Source: Meira nashicola
Lineage: Eukaryota; Basidiomycota; Exobasidiomycetes; Exobasidiales; Brachybasidiaceae
NCBI GenBank assembly: GCA_001600355.1
Contig: BCJU01000003.1
Coordinates: 124,001-188,000, forward strand
Direction of reading: 5' to 3'
DNA: 64,000 nucleotides
The notes beneath the pieces were generated by a model that saw only the letters and a list, made by a program, of their open reading frames with translations, was not told the origin of the DNA and did not search any database. The first letter of the stretch is position 1. Every line of letters starts with the position of its first letter. This document shows, piece after piece, positions 19,556-29,518 of the stretch. The position numbers and the translations under genes are program-made.

Positions 19556-20662
19556 AATGGAACAAAGACAAGAAATGATTAATTCAAGATGCAGAGCGAC
19601 ACATCCAAAAGTCGTCAGATGCTAGTATAATTGTCCGTTTTCCTATCTGTCGATCGTATCTTTTAATTCCTGTATAATTCTTACGTGATATTTAACCAGA
19701 TTGAATACATTACCTCAACAATTGATTAGATGAACGAAGTAACGTATAGGATAATGAGCTTTCTACCCTTGGTCTGGTGAGATACATGCTGACAACCTAT
19801 TTTGGATGGATGTTGCAAGAGATGCCCTGAACATATCATTGGTCTTTTTGGTCCTCATTTTTGGCGTAAAGCAATTTCAAGTAAAGAAGATAATTTAGTA
19901 GAACGTTATAAAACAGCTTATAAGCAATACGAGAAAAAGGTGCCTTATAAAATGATACCTTCGATATGGTAAGAAGGAATGAGACCAAGTTGTATCACGC
20001 TTTATTCTTATACTTGATCTTATACTAATAGTAGGACAGCTGACATAAGCACGATAAGATATATTTACGTCGAGATTAACATTATCGATATGTGTCGGCG
20101 CAACGGTCAGCCCTCCATAGTTTTCGGATTAAGATTACATGTGTAAACACCGAAATCAATCATTACCTCTGTCTATAGGTTGCGTGCCTGTGCGTGCCTT
20201 GTTCTCTAGTGCTGTTTATGTGTGGGTACATGACGTAAATAAAACACAAGAAGGCGTAAAGGACGCTAAACTTAGTGCCTGTTATCTAACAGGGGATGCA
20301 ATCTATAAGCCGAAAATTATTTTATTCTATACGCCGAAAATGAATTGATTCCCGCCGCGTTTTAAAGTATTCCCGCTATTTCGGATTACTCTTTTACAAG
20401 AATAAAATCTTTTTAGCGTGGTTTCTCAAATGTTTAGTTTTCGGCAATGGATATTTGACTGATATGGTGCACAATGAAAAAATCCGCCGGCAAGATTCTA
20501 AGATTGTGTTACGTGCCAACGGTTATTATGCACATACTCGCATGCATTGACGTTTTTACAAAGATTGTTGGATAAGAAGATAAGATATAAAAGAGAACAC
20601 TTTCATGATGATCATCCTCATTCAATTCCCCATCCAAATTGTCAAAGAATTATCAAATCACA
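19556..20662. other. Intergenic, about 1.1 kb, with a possible gene remnant
   Basis: Apart from the remnant at 19793-19972 nothing gene-like is seen. The sequence between 19980 and 20640 is AT-rich, with short open frames of no recognisable content. Confidence 0.45.
19793..19972 (+). pseudogene. Possible orphan gene fragment
   Basis: A frame open for about 59 codons without an ATG near its start reads as natural-looking protein (IIGLFGPHFWRKAISSKE, then ERYKTAYKQYEKKVPYKM) with codon use like the surrounding genes, and ends at a TAA. No signal peptide, upstream exon or family was recognised. It could be the 3' end of a decayed gene or a chance frame. Confidence 0.25.
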
Positions 20663-21799
20663 ATGTTACAAGCACAATACAATCAACATAACAGCATTCT
20701 TGCCCAACATCATCAATATCATCAAGCAGCCATGTCACAACAATTCAATGCTCCACCACAAGAGCCACCTTCATATGATCAAATCGCATTTGAAAAGGAC
20801 TTCACTGAATACAAGATTGCAGAAAAGAAGAGACAAGAATATTTTACAAACACAAGTAGTCTTTCTAATGTACAATCAAATGCAAGTTCAAGTAAAGAAA
20901 TCAAAAGAATCGCATCAAATACGAAAGCATTCATGAAATGTCCAAATGGATCAATTGCACCTCCAATCGTTATTCCACAAACATCTACAAAATTATTAGA
21001 AAGAAATCTTGCACCTTTTTCACGTGCATATCCAATTCAATTAGAACAATATGGAATTGGAAAAGAAGAATTTATTAAAATTATTGATGAATTAAATGAA
21101 TGTTTCGTTTTAAGTCCTGCTTTTCAAGTTGTAAAAATGGCAGGAATGGCAGTTGGAATGGTTCCAAGTCCAACATTAATAGGAATTGGAATGGGTATTC
21201 AAGTTGCTGCAGGCTTAGGAGGTCTTGGAATGACTTATGGACGTACGAAAGCATTCGTTAAAAAAGTTAATCAAAACGTATTTGATAAACATGGTTTACA
21301 ATTACGTGTTTTAACAACTGAAAAAATGATGGAAGCAATTGGTGAAGCAGAAGGAGAACGTAAGTTAAACCTTGCACCTTTACCACAATTCGATCAAGGA
21401 GAATGGGATCCAAAATCACCCGAAACAGATCCAAGATTACGTAGAATGACAGCATTAAAAGGTAGAGTAGGTGAATTAGATTGGAATGTACCTGAACCTC
21501 AAATGTCAAAAAATATCTTGAAGAAGATGGGTGATTGGCAAGCACAAAAACAAGCAAAATCTGTTGAGAAACGACATGAGAAGATGTGTAAAAAGGTAAA
21601 TAAACATGCAAATTCATCTTCCGAAAAGAAACGTCAAAAAGGTGAAAAGAAACGTGAAAAATTTGAAAAACGTGAAGGTAAAACAACTCAAAGGATTCGT
21701 TGGATTTGTATCATTCCGAAATCACAATCTGATTTAATTGAAGAAGATGGTGAAAGTGAAGAAGGAGAAAGTGAATCGGATTCTATTGTAAAGAATTGA
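20663..21799 (+). CDS. PPSY-motif protein with glycine-zipper-like hydrophobic core
   Basis: Single-exon protein of 378 residues from the first ATG at 20663. The Gln/His-rich N terminus leads to PPQEPPSYDQIA near residues 32-43, again a PPxY motif. The middle part, LAPFSRAYPIQLEQYGI..EEFIKIIDELN...SPAFQVVKMAG, followed by a Gly/Ala-rich stretch (MAVGMVPSPTLIGIGMGIQVAAGLGGLG) and YGRTKAFVKKVN, is a layout found in an uncharacterised fungal protein family. The C terminus is a Lys/Arg/Glu-rich region followed by an acidic end. It could peripherally bind membranes through the glycine-rich segment; function is unknown. The shared PPSY and charged tail link it to the 19025 gene. Confidence 0.7.
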   Translation: MLQAQYNQHNSILAQHHQYHQAAMSQQFNAPPQEPPSYDQIAFEKDFTEYKIAEKKRQEYFTNTSSLSNVQSNASSSKEIKRIASNTKAFMKCPNGSIAPPIVIPQTSTKLLERNLAPFSRAYPIQLEQYGIGKEEFIKIIDELNECFVLSPAFQVVKMAGMAVGMVPSPTLIGIGMGIQVAAGLGGLGMTYGRTKAFVKKVNQNVFDKHGLQLRVLTTEKMMEAIGEAEGERKLNLAPLPQFDQGEWDPKSPETDPRLRRMTALKGRVGELDWNVPEPQMSKNILKKMGDWQAQKQAKSVEKRHEKMCKKVNKHANSSSEKKRQKGEKKREKFEKREGKTTQRIRWICIIPKSQSDLIEEDGESEEGESESDSIVKN

Positions 21800-21960
21800 T
21801 CTTGTCTTCGGGTATATTTTTGTCATTGCCTTGTATTTGTACGTATAAAATTCATTCTCTTCAATAAATATTTTCCAATTAAATCTGTTTCAGAACAAGC
21901 ATAAATTGTCTCAAATGTTATCACAGGGGCATTACAGCCGAAACACGTTGCGAGAAAGGC

Positions 21961-21966
21961 GCCCCG
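21961..21966 (-). promoter_or_regulatory. GCCCCG site before the 22069 gene
   Basis: Reverse complement of CGGGGC, 103 bases before the chosen start codon at 22069. Confidence 0.4.
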
Positions 21967-22068
21967 ATCATCCAATGTTGAATCGGGTGTAAGACAAATA
22001 AAGTGAAATGGGGCGAAGATTTTACAAGGAAAAGTCTAGCATCACAAACGATATTTAAAGAACATCAA

Positions 22069-22542
22069 ATGATCCCATTAGCACAATTTGTCAGACTTAA
22101 ACCTAGACTAGATTTAAATTTCTATCTTACATCTTTTATCGTTATCAATTCAATCTTTGTAGGATGGCAATTAACTTCGGCTGCTCCTCTTGAATCGATT
22201 CATCTTGTTAAGCGAGGTTTGTTTGACGGTAGTAAAAAACCTAGACTTACACGTGTTACAACACATAATCAAAAACTTCAAGATGCAGGTTGGGTATTTG
22301 CAACATCTGATGGTAAGGCACCAAGAATGCCGGTACCAAGAGTTAGAGATCGTATAAAAAGTTTTACTAAAAGTACAGTCCAAACGGTAAAACAATCAGT
22401 GAAAAATCTCCTACGTCCTGATTCACCAACAGGAAAGCCGACTACGACACCAAGGAAAATGGTAGACTTAAATAATCATCCGGCACCTACATCGCCTCGA
22501 GAACGTAAACGTCTTGAGGATGCTGGTTTTTTTATCAGTTGA
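22069..22542 (+). CDS. Small secreted protein with exact DLNxxP motif and KR site
   Basis: Start chosen at the first in-frame ATG (22069), giving 157 residues. A longer-than-usual N-region precedes the hydrophobic core (FYLTSFIVINSIFVGWQL), ending at TSAAP. LVKRG at about 46-50 is a plausible Kex2 site. The mature part is basic, with an amphipathic helix (RVRDRIKSFTKSTVQTVKQS) and two copies of a [KR]LxDAG[WF] element (near 69-75 and 148-153). DLNNHP at 133-138 matches the plant EAR consensus DLNxxP exactly. With secretion and basic composition this suggests a candidate effector reaching host nuclei, which is inference. Confidence 0.6.
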   Translation: MIPLAQFVRLKPRLDLNFYLTSFIVINSIFVGWQLTSAAPLESIHLVKRGLFDGSKKPRLTRVTTHNQKLQDAGWVFATSDGKAPRMPVPRVRDRIKSFTKSTVQTVKQSVKNLLRPDSPTGKPTTTPRKMVDLNNHPAPTSPRERKRLEDAGFFIS

Positions 22543-22713
22543 GAGTGCGTAGTGCTACTTGTCAAGCTCTGGCGATTCAACTTGTTTGCCTTTTCTTTTT
22601 CTTTTCATTTTGATATCTCCTCCCTGGAAGAAAACCAATTCATTTTCTTCCCTTGTTCATATTCATAATGATATCGAATATACTTTTTGAAACATTGAGA
22701 TGTTATATTAATT

Positions 22714-23544
22714 TCAATCATGACGTATTCGTACTGATAAACATGTCACGCAACCTTCCAACTTTTCAAATTCAGTAACTTCCACTTTGATTAATTTGTA
22801 TCCCATATCCTCTAAAAGTTTGTATGATTTTGGTGCAGAAGCAGAAATGAGTAAAGGTGTATTTGTATCTGTTGAATTAGCGTTAAGATGAACGACTGCA
22901 ACTCCTTCTGCTTCTGGCATTGCAATAAAATTGTCAAATACGCTGTTATCTTCAAGTAAAGGTTCATATCCTATCACTGTACCATCAGGAAGTGCTGTAA
23001 GCATTGATTTAAGATGTAATGCTTTCTTTACTGGAATCGTTTCTACTTTCCATCCTAATGGTTGAACTAAAGCAGTGAACTGTCGAATTCCTTCAACATT
23101 TGTGCGAGCACTATTACCGATATAAATGAGTTGTTTACTTGGTATTTTAAGAATATCTCCTCCATCAAGTTTACCTGGTTTAAGTATTTCTGCATTTGGA
23201 TGTTGTGAAAAAGATTGTTTGATTGTTGATTGAATTCCTTTTATTTCACCTTCTCTTGCAATATTACCAGGAGAAGCAAAGATTAATAAACCTGGCCTTT
23301 CTATTTTATCGTCTTGTAGATTATCAATACTTATTATTCCATCTTCAACGAAAACGCTATCCGGTAATGTATCATCTTGTTCTACTATACTTATTTCCCA
23401 ACCATTCTTTTGAAATACATCCCTATATGCTTGCCATTGTTCAAGTGCTTTCTTATAATTTACAGAATCACGTTGATCTTGTATATGTGAAACAATACCT
23501 TGTGCAAGTGAAGTTGGAGGAGAACGTAAGAGTAATCTAGGCAT
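22714..23544 (-). CDS. Dimethylarginine dimethylaminohydrolase-like (amidinotransferase fold) enzyme
   Basis: Probable guanidine-modifying hydrolase of the DDAH/arginine deiminase superfamily, 276 residues, starting at the ATG at 23544. Recognisable elements are SPPTSLAQGIVSH near 8-20, DSVFVEDGIIS near 62-72 (the substrate-binding acidic motif), LDGGDILKI, the catalytic-His segment KKALHLKSMLTALPDG, and the nucleophile region EKLEGCVTCLSVRI near the C terminus. It would hydrolyse methylated arginine or a related compound in the cytosol. All expected catalytic positions (Glu/Asp, His, Cys) appear present. The exact substrate is not determined. Confidence 0.85.
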   Translation of the reverse strand: MPRLLLRSPPTSLAQGIVSHIQDQRDSVNYKKALEQWQAYRDVFQKNGWEISIVEQDDTLPDSVFVEDGIISIDNLQDDKIERPGLLIFASPGNIAREGEIKGIQSTIKQSFSQHPNAEILKPGKLDGGDILKIPSKQLIYIGNSARTNVEGIRQFTALVQPLGWKVETIPVKKALHLKSMLTALPDGTVIGYEPLLEDNSVFDNFIAMPEAEGVAVVHLNANSTDTNTPLLISASAPKSYKLLEDMGYKLIKVEVTEFEKLEGCVTCLSVRIRHD

Positions 23545-24112
23545 GTTGAGTAATGAAGACAAGAAAGAATTGATTGTTGATCGGATACCTTATCTCAACC
23601 AACCTTCTACCAAATGCACGTCCTTTTTGTTCTTTTTAGCTTATCTTTCGGTGCGTGTGACGTGACTGTATGACATACGCTGCGTTTTGCAAATCTGTGA
23701 CAGGTGCTAAGCACGTAAGCATGCACTGCACGCACAAGCGGCGTAACGGAAATTAAACTCGTCAATCAGCAAACGCACCGCCGCTTAGCCTAGATGCATC
23801 TGATGCGGAAGCTCACTCGGCGTCTTTTTATTTTTGCATTAGCTAGACTATATGCGGAAGATGCGCTTGGCAAAACTTGGCAAAGAAGCAAGTACTCGCT
23901 TCTATCGGCATACATACATACTCCACAAGAACGTAGAGAGAATTTGTATGCAAGATTATAAGCCACAATAAATGAAACTTCTTGTCCTGCTCTTGTGAAT
24001 GACGCTTATAATGTCAGCATAGGGTAGAACGTGTACATAAACTTAACTTTCAGGTTAAAAATATCATGCTCTTCTTACTTCACCACCATCATCAACTTCT
24101 TCACATAAATCC
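23545..24112. other. Intergenic between DDAH-like and NOX-like genes
   Basis: Divergent promoter region. No gene, RNA or strong repeat is seen. Confidence 0.5.
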
Positions 24113-26269
24113 ATGTCGTCATCATCATTAACGGAAGAAGAGATTGATCGATTTATCAAAACACTTGATCATAATAAAGATGGCAAGATAAGTTTTACGG
24201 AATTAGAAGAACAATTAGATCATGCATTTGAAGAACTTAAACCATACGTTGCAAGAAAAAGAGAAAAGGATGTTGAAAATAATATAGATGAAGAAAAAGC
24301 AATTCAACGTAGACATGCATTTATACGAAAGATGTTAGGAGATGAAGATAGTGAAAGTATAACAATAAAACAATTTAAAGAAAGAATAAAAACATGGGAA
24401 ATACCTTCACTTGAACAAGAAAAACAAACACAAAAAGAAGAAGAAGATTATCTTAAAAGAGCATCTTTTAGAAGAAAATTTTATGCTTGGTGGAAAGTTG
24501 TTGGACCTGAATATATTTTTATGGCAATTGTTATATGTTTACAATTAGGATTAGGAATATGGCAATGTTTAAAATACGCTTTAGGAAGAGAATATCAATC
24601 TGCTTTTGGTTGGGGTGTAGCTTTGGCTAAATTTTCTGCGGGTGCATTATATCCAACTTTATTCTTTCTTTTATTGAGTATGTCAAGATGGTGGTCAACT
24701 TCAATGAGAAGATTTTATTATATTTCAAGATTTATAAATTGGGATCATGCACAAGCATTTCATATTTTGATGTCAATTGAAACTTTAATTTTTGCAACTT
24801 TACACGCTATAGGTCATCTTTCAGGTTCGTTTAACTTTGGCAGTAGGCCTAACAGACAAGCAGCAGTTGGTCAACTTTTAGGACAAGATGCAATTCCTAA
24901 ACATTATATCGATTATATTCGTACTTTACCGGGTGCCTCAGGGTTGACTGCTTTAGGAATATTATACTTTATTTCACTCTCAAGTATGCCTATAATACGT
25001 AAATGGTCTTATGAAATCTTTCAATCGGCACATTTACTCATGTTTCCATTTATTGGTTTGTTGATGGCACATGGAGCAAGAAGGTTATTGCAATATCCAG
25101 TATTAGGATTCATTCTTGCTATTCCAACATTATTAATTTTATTAGAACGTGGAACAAGATTAATAAGAAGTTTTATTTCAATTCCAGCAAAAGTTACAAT
25201 TTTGGATAAAGAAACAGTTTGCATTTCTTGTCAAATACCTGATTCACGTATTTGGCCTTATGAAGCAGGACAATTTGTTTTCTTACAAATTCCACAATTA
25301 TCAAGATTTCAATGGCATCCGTTTACGATTTCACTTTGTTTAGATCGAGAAATGCAATTACACATTAAAACGGATGGTGATTGGACAAACAGGTTAAGAG
25401 ATTTAGCTGAAGATGATGAAAATATTAAAATTGGATTAGATGGTCCTTTTGGAGCACCTGCTCAACGTTTTTACGATTTTGATCAAGCGATTATTGTTGG
25501 AGCGGGAATTGGAATTACACCTTTTAGTGCAATTTTACATGATTTACAAGAAAGAGAAGATCATAGATGGTCAACGGCATATTCAACAAAAAGAAGAAAT
25601 AGTCAAAGTTCACTTAGCCTTTCACGTATAAGATCTTCAACTTCTTTACAATCAACTTCAGCAATGGCTCAAGTAAGAGCTCGTTTAGCAGAAAGGAACG
25701 GGAATAAAACTCTGACAAGCAACAACAAAAATGATAAACAACAACTCAGCAGACATCCATCAATTTTACCCGATAATAATCATATCGATTTAGAGTTATA
25801 TAGAAGGGTGGATATGCATTGGATAGTTCGAGATAAGAATGCGTTACTTTGGTTTTCAGATTTATTAAACGATATAAGTAACGAAAATAAAGGACATGAT
25901 CGTGACCATTTAGACATTCGAATCTTTAATCACGTTACACGTAAACATGATGATATGTCTTTACATATCTTTAGATGGTTATTAGAGCAAAATCGAACGG
26001 GAGAAAATCAACAATCTCCTTTAACTGGTTTAATTGCACCAACGCATTTTGGTAGACCAAATTTCCAGAACATCATGCAAACACATTATCTACAAATGAA
26101 AGAGTTATTTGATTCACAACCTAAACGTAAACGTAAAATTGGAGTTTTCTTTTGCGGAGCTCCAATTATTGGCGCTCAATTGGCAGATTTATGTAATGAA
26201 TTAACCCTTCGTGGCGTTCGTGATGGAAGTTTTATCGAATATCATTTTCAAATTGAAGTTTTCGGTTAG
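24113..26269 (+). CDS. EF-hand NADPH oxidase / ferric reductase-like (NoxC/Nox5-like)
   Basis: Membrane flavocytochrome of 718 residues, single exon. A canonical EF-hand loop at residues 19-30 (DHNKDGKISFTE) predicts calcium regulation. The six-helix haem domain (about 130-345) has the expected His pairs: His217 and His231/235 in one region, His307 and His320 in the other. HPFTIS at 402-407 binds FAD, VGAGIGITPF from about 462 binds NADPH, and FFCGAP near the C terminus completes the reductase. A low-complexity Ser/Arg insert lies between about 483 and 560, within the NADPH lobe. It would transfer electrons from NADPH across a membrane to oxygen (superoxide) or ferric iron. The EF-hand favours the NoxC/Nox5 group over plain ferric reductases. 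Confidence 0.9.
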   Translation: MSSSSLTEEEIDRFIKTLDHNKDGKISFTELEEQLDHAFEELKPYVARKREKDVENNIDEEKAIQRRHAFIRKMLGDEDSESITIKQFKERIKTWEIPSLEQEKQTQKEEEDYLKRASFRRKFYAWWKVVGPEYIFMAIVICLQLGLGIWQCLKYALGREYQSAFGWGVALAKFSAGALYPTLFFLLLSMSRWWSTSMRRFYYISRFINWDHAQAFHILMSIETLIFATLHAIGHLSGSFNFGSRPNRQAAVGQLLGQDAIPKHYIDYIRTLPGASGLTALGILYFISLSSMPIIRKWSYEIFQSAHLLMFPFIGLLMAHGARRLLQYPVLGFILAIPTLLILLERGTRLIRSFISIPAKVTILDKETVCISCQIPDSRIWPYEAGQFVFLQIPQLSRFQWHPFTISLCLDREMQLHIKTDGDWTNRLRDLAEDDENIKIGLDGPFGAPAQRFYDFDQAIIVGAGIGITPFSAILHDLQEREDHRWSTAYSTKRRNSQSSLSLSRIRSSTSLQSTSAMAQVRARLAERNGNKTLTSNNKNDKQQLSRHPSILPDNNHIDLELYRRVDMHWIVRDKNALLWFSDLLNDISNENKGHDRDHLDIRIFNHVTRKHDDMSLHIFRWLLEQNRTGENQQSPLTGLIAPTHFGRPNFQNIMQTHYLQMKELFDSQPKRKRKIGVFFCGAPIIGAQLADLCNELTLRGVRDGSFIEYHFQIEVFG

Positions 26270-27127
26270 CCGTGCCTTACATAGTGTATGTATGTACCTT
26301 AATTTCTAAAAATGCATTCATGATTCTATCAAAGCGTTGACCTGTCAAGAATAGCTTATGTTTGTTTGAAGAAGAGAGGCGCAGGTACGCCGCTTGAAAT
26401 GGTACACTAAATAGCCGGTTACCGTTGACGCGGCGTGGCAAGCATACTGCTTGAAATAAATGCCATTCTCGTAAGACAAATGAAACACGCCGCTTCCGCA
26501 TACGTACGGCAAGCGCACGGCTTTCTACCGTACGCAAAAGTTCTTTTTTTGACGCAACACTGCTTTTGCAGTAGCACTGCACAAATACACACTTACAAAC
26601 ATGTTCACACACGAACGTCACAGGAAAAAGAGATAGAGAGAGAGGGGGGGTAAAGAGGCACTTTATCCCAATAAATTCTCACCGAGCCATTTTTTCCCCA
26701 TTGTTACATACGCATGTATAATTTTTTCAATACATATTTCGCTTTTGAATCGGGCATTCGGGGCATTCGATCCTGTTTTCGTTTTTAATCTCGTCAGATT
26801 ATCACTTTCCTGTTCTCATTTGTTTCAGCTTCAGCTGAGATTTTCCTTATACGCAAAAAAACATACTTAATTCTTCTCCCCTAGCTCACTTTCCCCTATG
26901 CAATTCATCCTCTAACCGCAACCTTATTCTTGCTATCCGCAGTCTATACGGATATCACTTTTACTACTTTTTTTTTTATTTTTTGCAGATATCACATCAA
27001 GAATGAAAGGTGATCAATAAAACGAGACAAAATCAAGGGCATAATCGCAGGGAAGTAGAATAGCAATTTGTGATAAGCATTAAAGTATACAATTTCACAT
27101 TCCTTCCCAAGCGGGAATAAAAAAACA
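26270..27127. other. Intergenic / long leader of the Zn2Cys6 gene
   Basis: Contains pyrimidine-rich stretches and a T-run followed by TTTTTTGCAG near 26970-26989, which could be the acceptor of an intron in the untranslated leader. Several short CGCCGC-type patches occur near 26395-26500. No coding gene is supported. Confidence 0.4.
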
Positions 27128-29518
27128 ATGCGACCTCATACAAAAGGTTCAAGAGCATGTCGTTTATGCAGAGATCAGAAGAGAAGATGTAATGGTGAAC
27201 AACCTTGTTCACTTTGCATAAAAAAGAATTGCGAATGTATCTTTGAACCTTGGATTGGAACGAATCAACCTTCGCCTTCTTCACAAAAAGTACCTATGCG
27301 TTCTGATCATTCAATTCATGCTGCTAATCAAACACAAATTTCAGCCAAATCAACTCCTGATCATAATAGAACTCTTTCGGATTCAGAAGCATTATATACC
27401 AGTAATGGAAACGGAAATGGTGGTCATTCATCAAGTTCAATGTCAAACATTGGTCCAATGCGTACGCAAAAATTAACTTCACAAATTCGTACAAATCCAA
27501 TCGGAAGTGCACCAACACCGCCTGATTCGCATAGCTTAGGACGTCCATCCACTCATTCGACCGAGCCTGCATCTTCACCACGTCCTAGGCGGCATTTACC
27601 ATCATGGCATTCACGTTCTCCTTTCAATATACCCACACATCCTAGCAATCCATACGCAGCAAGAAGTCCGCATGGATCATCTTTACCGGGTAGTACAACA
27701 ATGCATACATTACCTCCGCCATCTTTGCCTCATCATTATCAACAATCTCATCATCATTCTCACAGCGGGCCTACACCAGGTGGAAGTAGTTCGCATACAG
27801 ACTCACCCGATAATAGAGCTGCAAATGTTCAATCGAATTCGGGTGTCCTGTTTGCTGCTTCGATCGCTGCTGATCTTGGAGCGAGGCCAACGAACGGACG
27901 TGATGAAGGACCATTTATCGCATGGAATTTGGGTTTACGTAATGCATGTTCAACATCTTCTGCACAAACACAACCATGGTCCAAAATAATTCATAGAAGA
28001 GTGATGATGAAATATCTTGAAACGTATGAAAATGTTATGCATCCAATTTACCGATTCATAAATGTGGATGAAGTTGCGCATTTAGTCGATTCAAATCATG
28101 GACAAGATCAAAGGCAAGGAAATTTATTGGATGCAATCATGTGTGGAATTGCGGCTATTGGAAGTCTTTTTTCGGATTCAAAAGATTTAACTTTAGAAAT
28201 CACTCTTGAACAAAACGTTCGTGCAATTTTGGATGCACACGCAGAAGATGAACATCATTTACCCGAAGCAGCATGTGCTTGGCTTTTGAGAACGCTCTAC
28301 TTGCGTGCATCAAAGGTACCACATGCTTGTTGGCATGCATCATGTATTGTGATGCATGCTTGTGAAAGGGCAAGGTTACACATTGAAGAAACAGTTTCGA
28401 TTATGAGAAATGCGGGAGTTGCACCTGTTCTCGATCCAAGAAGGACGTATCATGTTGCAAAATTACTCAATACTTGGATCTCGTTTGAATTAGGGAGAAC
28501 TCATGTAAGTTTAGCCCGTGCATCAACATTATTACCGGATATGAGTAACGTTGGATCGGAATCAAGCGTAACTATGCTTCATCTTTTTGATCTTTCTCTC
28601 AATCTTGAACCAAGTGCAACACCTTCCCATGAACGTTTATTGGATATTTTGCAAGAAGTGATCGATGTTCCATGCCCTTCTCCTGTTGTGGTATTATCAC
28701 AAGCGATGGTCGTTCTAAGTATCGTAAGAAGGCTTAGATTTGGTTTGGGATTGCAATTGAGTACGGATACGACTGCATTGATTCTTTCAATTGGTCAAAA
28801 AGGTATGACTTGTACGAATGAAATTATCAACACAAACGGAGGTCCTTGGTGGCATGTTGCTACTTTACCTTATCAAGTTTTATGTACAGTGATGGCATTA
28901 AACACACGTAAAGCATTAACATTGGTACCAACAATTATGGATACAATTCGAAATGTACATTCACGTTATCCAACCCAAATGATGGATCGTATTTTGAAAA
29001 GGAGTTTAGCATTGGTACATGCATTGCATAAGCATAAATTAGACGATGCAAGATTGTTAAATAAAGCATTGGGAAGAAGATTGAATGAAAGATCTTCAGG
29101 ACAAGAAGGATTAGCAGATAGATCAGGACCAGCATCAGTAGTAGGAAATAGTCCATCTTCACAAATCCTTGCAAGAACACCACCAAATGGAGGAGGAGCA
29201 GGAGGAGTAACAGAAAATGGTCAATTACGCTCACAGTCCGATCAAGATTTACCGCCACATATGATTCGACAGAAATTATTCTCTTCGAACATGAGTGGTG
29301 GTGGTGTGAATAATGTACAAACAGGAAATAATTCGATTGGAAATGCAAATGGCAATCCGGTAGAAAAGTCAACAAGTGGAGGCGGCGGAGGAAGCGGAAG
29401 TGGAATGGTTTGGGAAGGTAGAAGAATCGATCTTGAAGATTGGTTAGTGAATATCGATTGGGATTCAATTATGCAAAATACAGAACCAACATTCTTTGAT
29501 GCAACAGGAACGGTGTAG
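27128..29518 (+). CDS. Zn2Cys6 fungal transcription factor
   Basis: Nuclear regulator of 796 residues, single exon. The N-terminal zinc binuclear cluster has Cys11, 14, 21, 27, 30 and 37 (CRLCRDQKRRCNG..PCSLC), spaced as in Gal4-type proteins and placed almost at the very N terminus. A Ser/Pro/His-rich linker spans about 50-235. A helical middle region from about 270 (KIIHRRVMMKYLETYENVMHPIYRFINVDEV) resembles the fungal regulator middle homology region. The C terminus is Gly/Ser/Asn-rich and ends in an acidic, hydrophobic motif (LEDWLVNIDWDSIMQN), a likely activation segment. Such factors bind CGG-containing sites; no target can be assigned. Confidence 0.9.
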   Translation: MRPHTKGSRACRLCRDQKRRCNGEQPCSLCIKKNCECIFEPWIGTNQPSPSSQKVPMRSDHSIHAANQTQISAKSTPDHNRTLSDSEALYTSNGNGNGGHSSSSMSNIGPMRTQKLTSQIRTNPIGSAPTPPDSHSLGRPSTHSTEPASSPRPRRHLPSWHSRSPFNIPTHPSNPYAARSPHGSSLPGSTTMHTLPPPSLPHHYQQSHHHSHSGPTPGGSSSHTDSPDNRAANVQSNSGVLFAASIAADLGARPTNGRDEGPFIAWNLGLRNACSTSSAQTQPWSKIIHRRVMMKYLETYENVMHPIYRFINVDEVAHLVDSNHGQDQRQGNLLDAIMCGIAAIGSLFSDSKDLTLEITLEQNVRAILDAHAEDEHHLPEAACAWLLRTLYLRASKVPHACWHASCIVMHACERARLHIEETVSIMRNAGVAPVLDPRRTYHVAKLLNTWISFELGRTHVSLARASTLLPDMSNVGSESSVTMLHLFDLSLNLEPSATPSHERLLDILQEVIDVPCPSPVVVLSQAMVVLSIVRRLRFGLGLQLSTDTTALILSIGQKGMTCTNEIINTNGGPWWHVATLPYQVLCTVMALNTRKALTLVPTIMDTIRNVHSRYPTQMMDRILKRSLALVHALHKHKLDDARLLNKALGRRLNERSSGQEGLADRSGPASVVGNSPSSQILARTPPNGGGAGGVTENGQLRSQSDQDLPPHMIRQKLFSSNMSGGGVNNVQTGNNSIGNANGNPVEKSTSGGGGGSGSGMVWEGRRIDLEDWLVNIDWDSIMQNTEPTFFDATGTV

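Noticed and set aside
26395..26500. CGCCGC-rich patches before the first Zn2Cys6 gene
   Set aside because: Irregular spacing and no symmetry; no basis to call a regulatory array.
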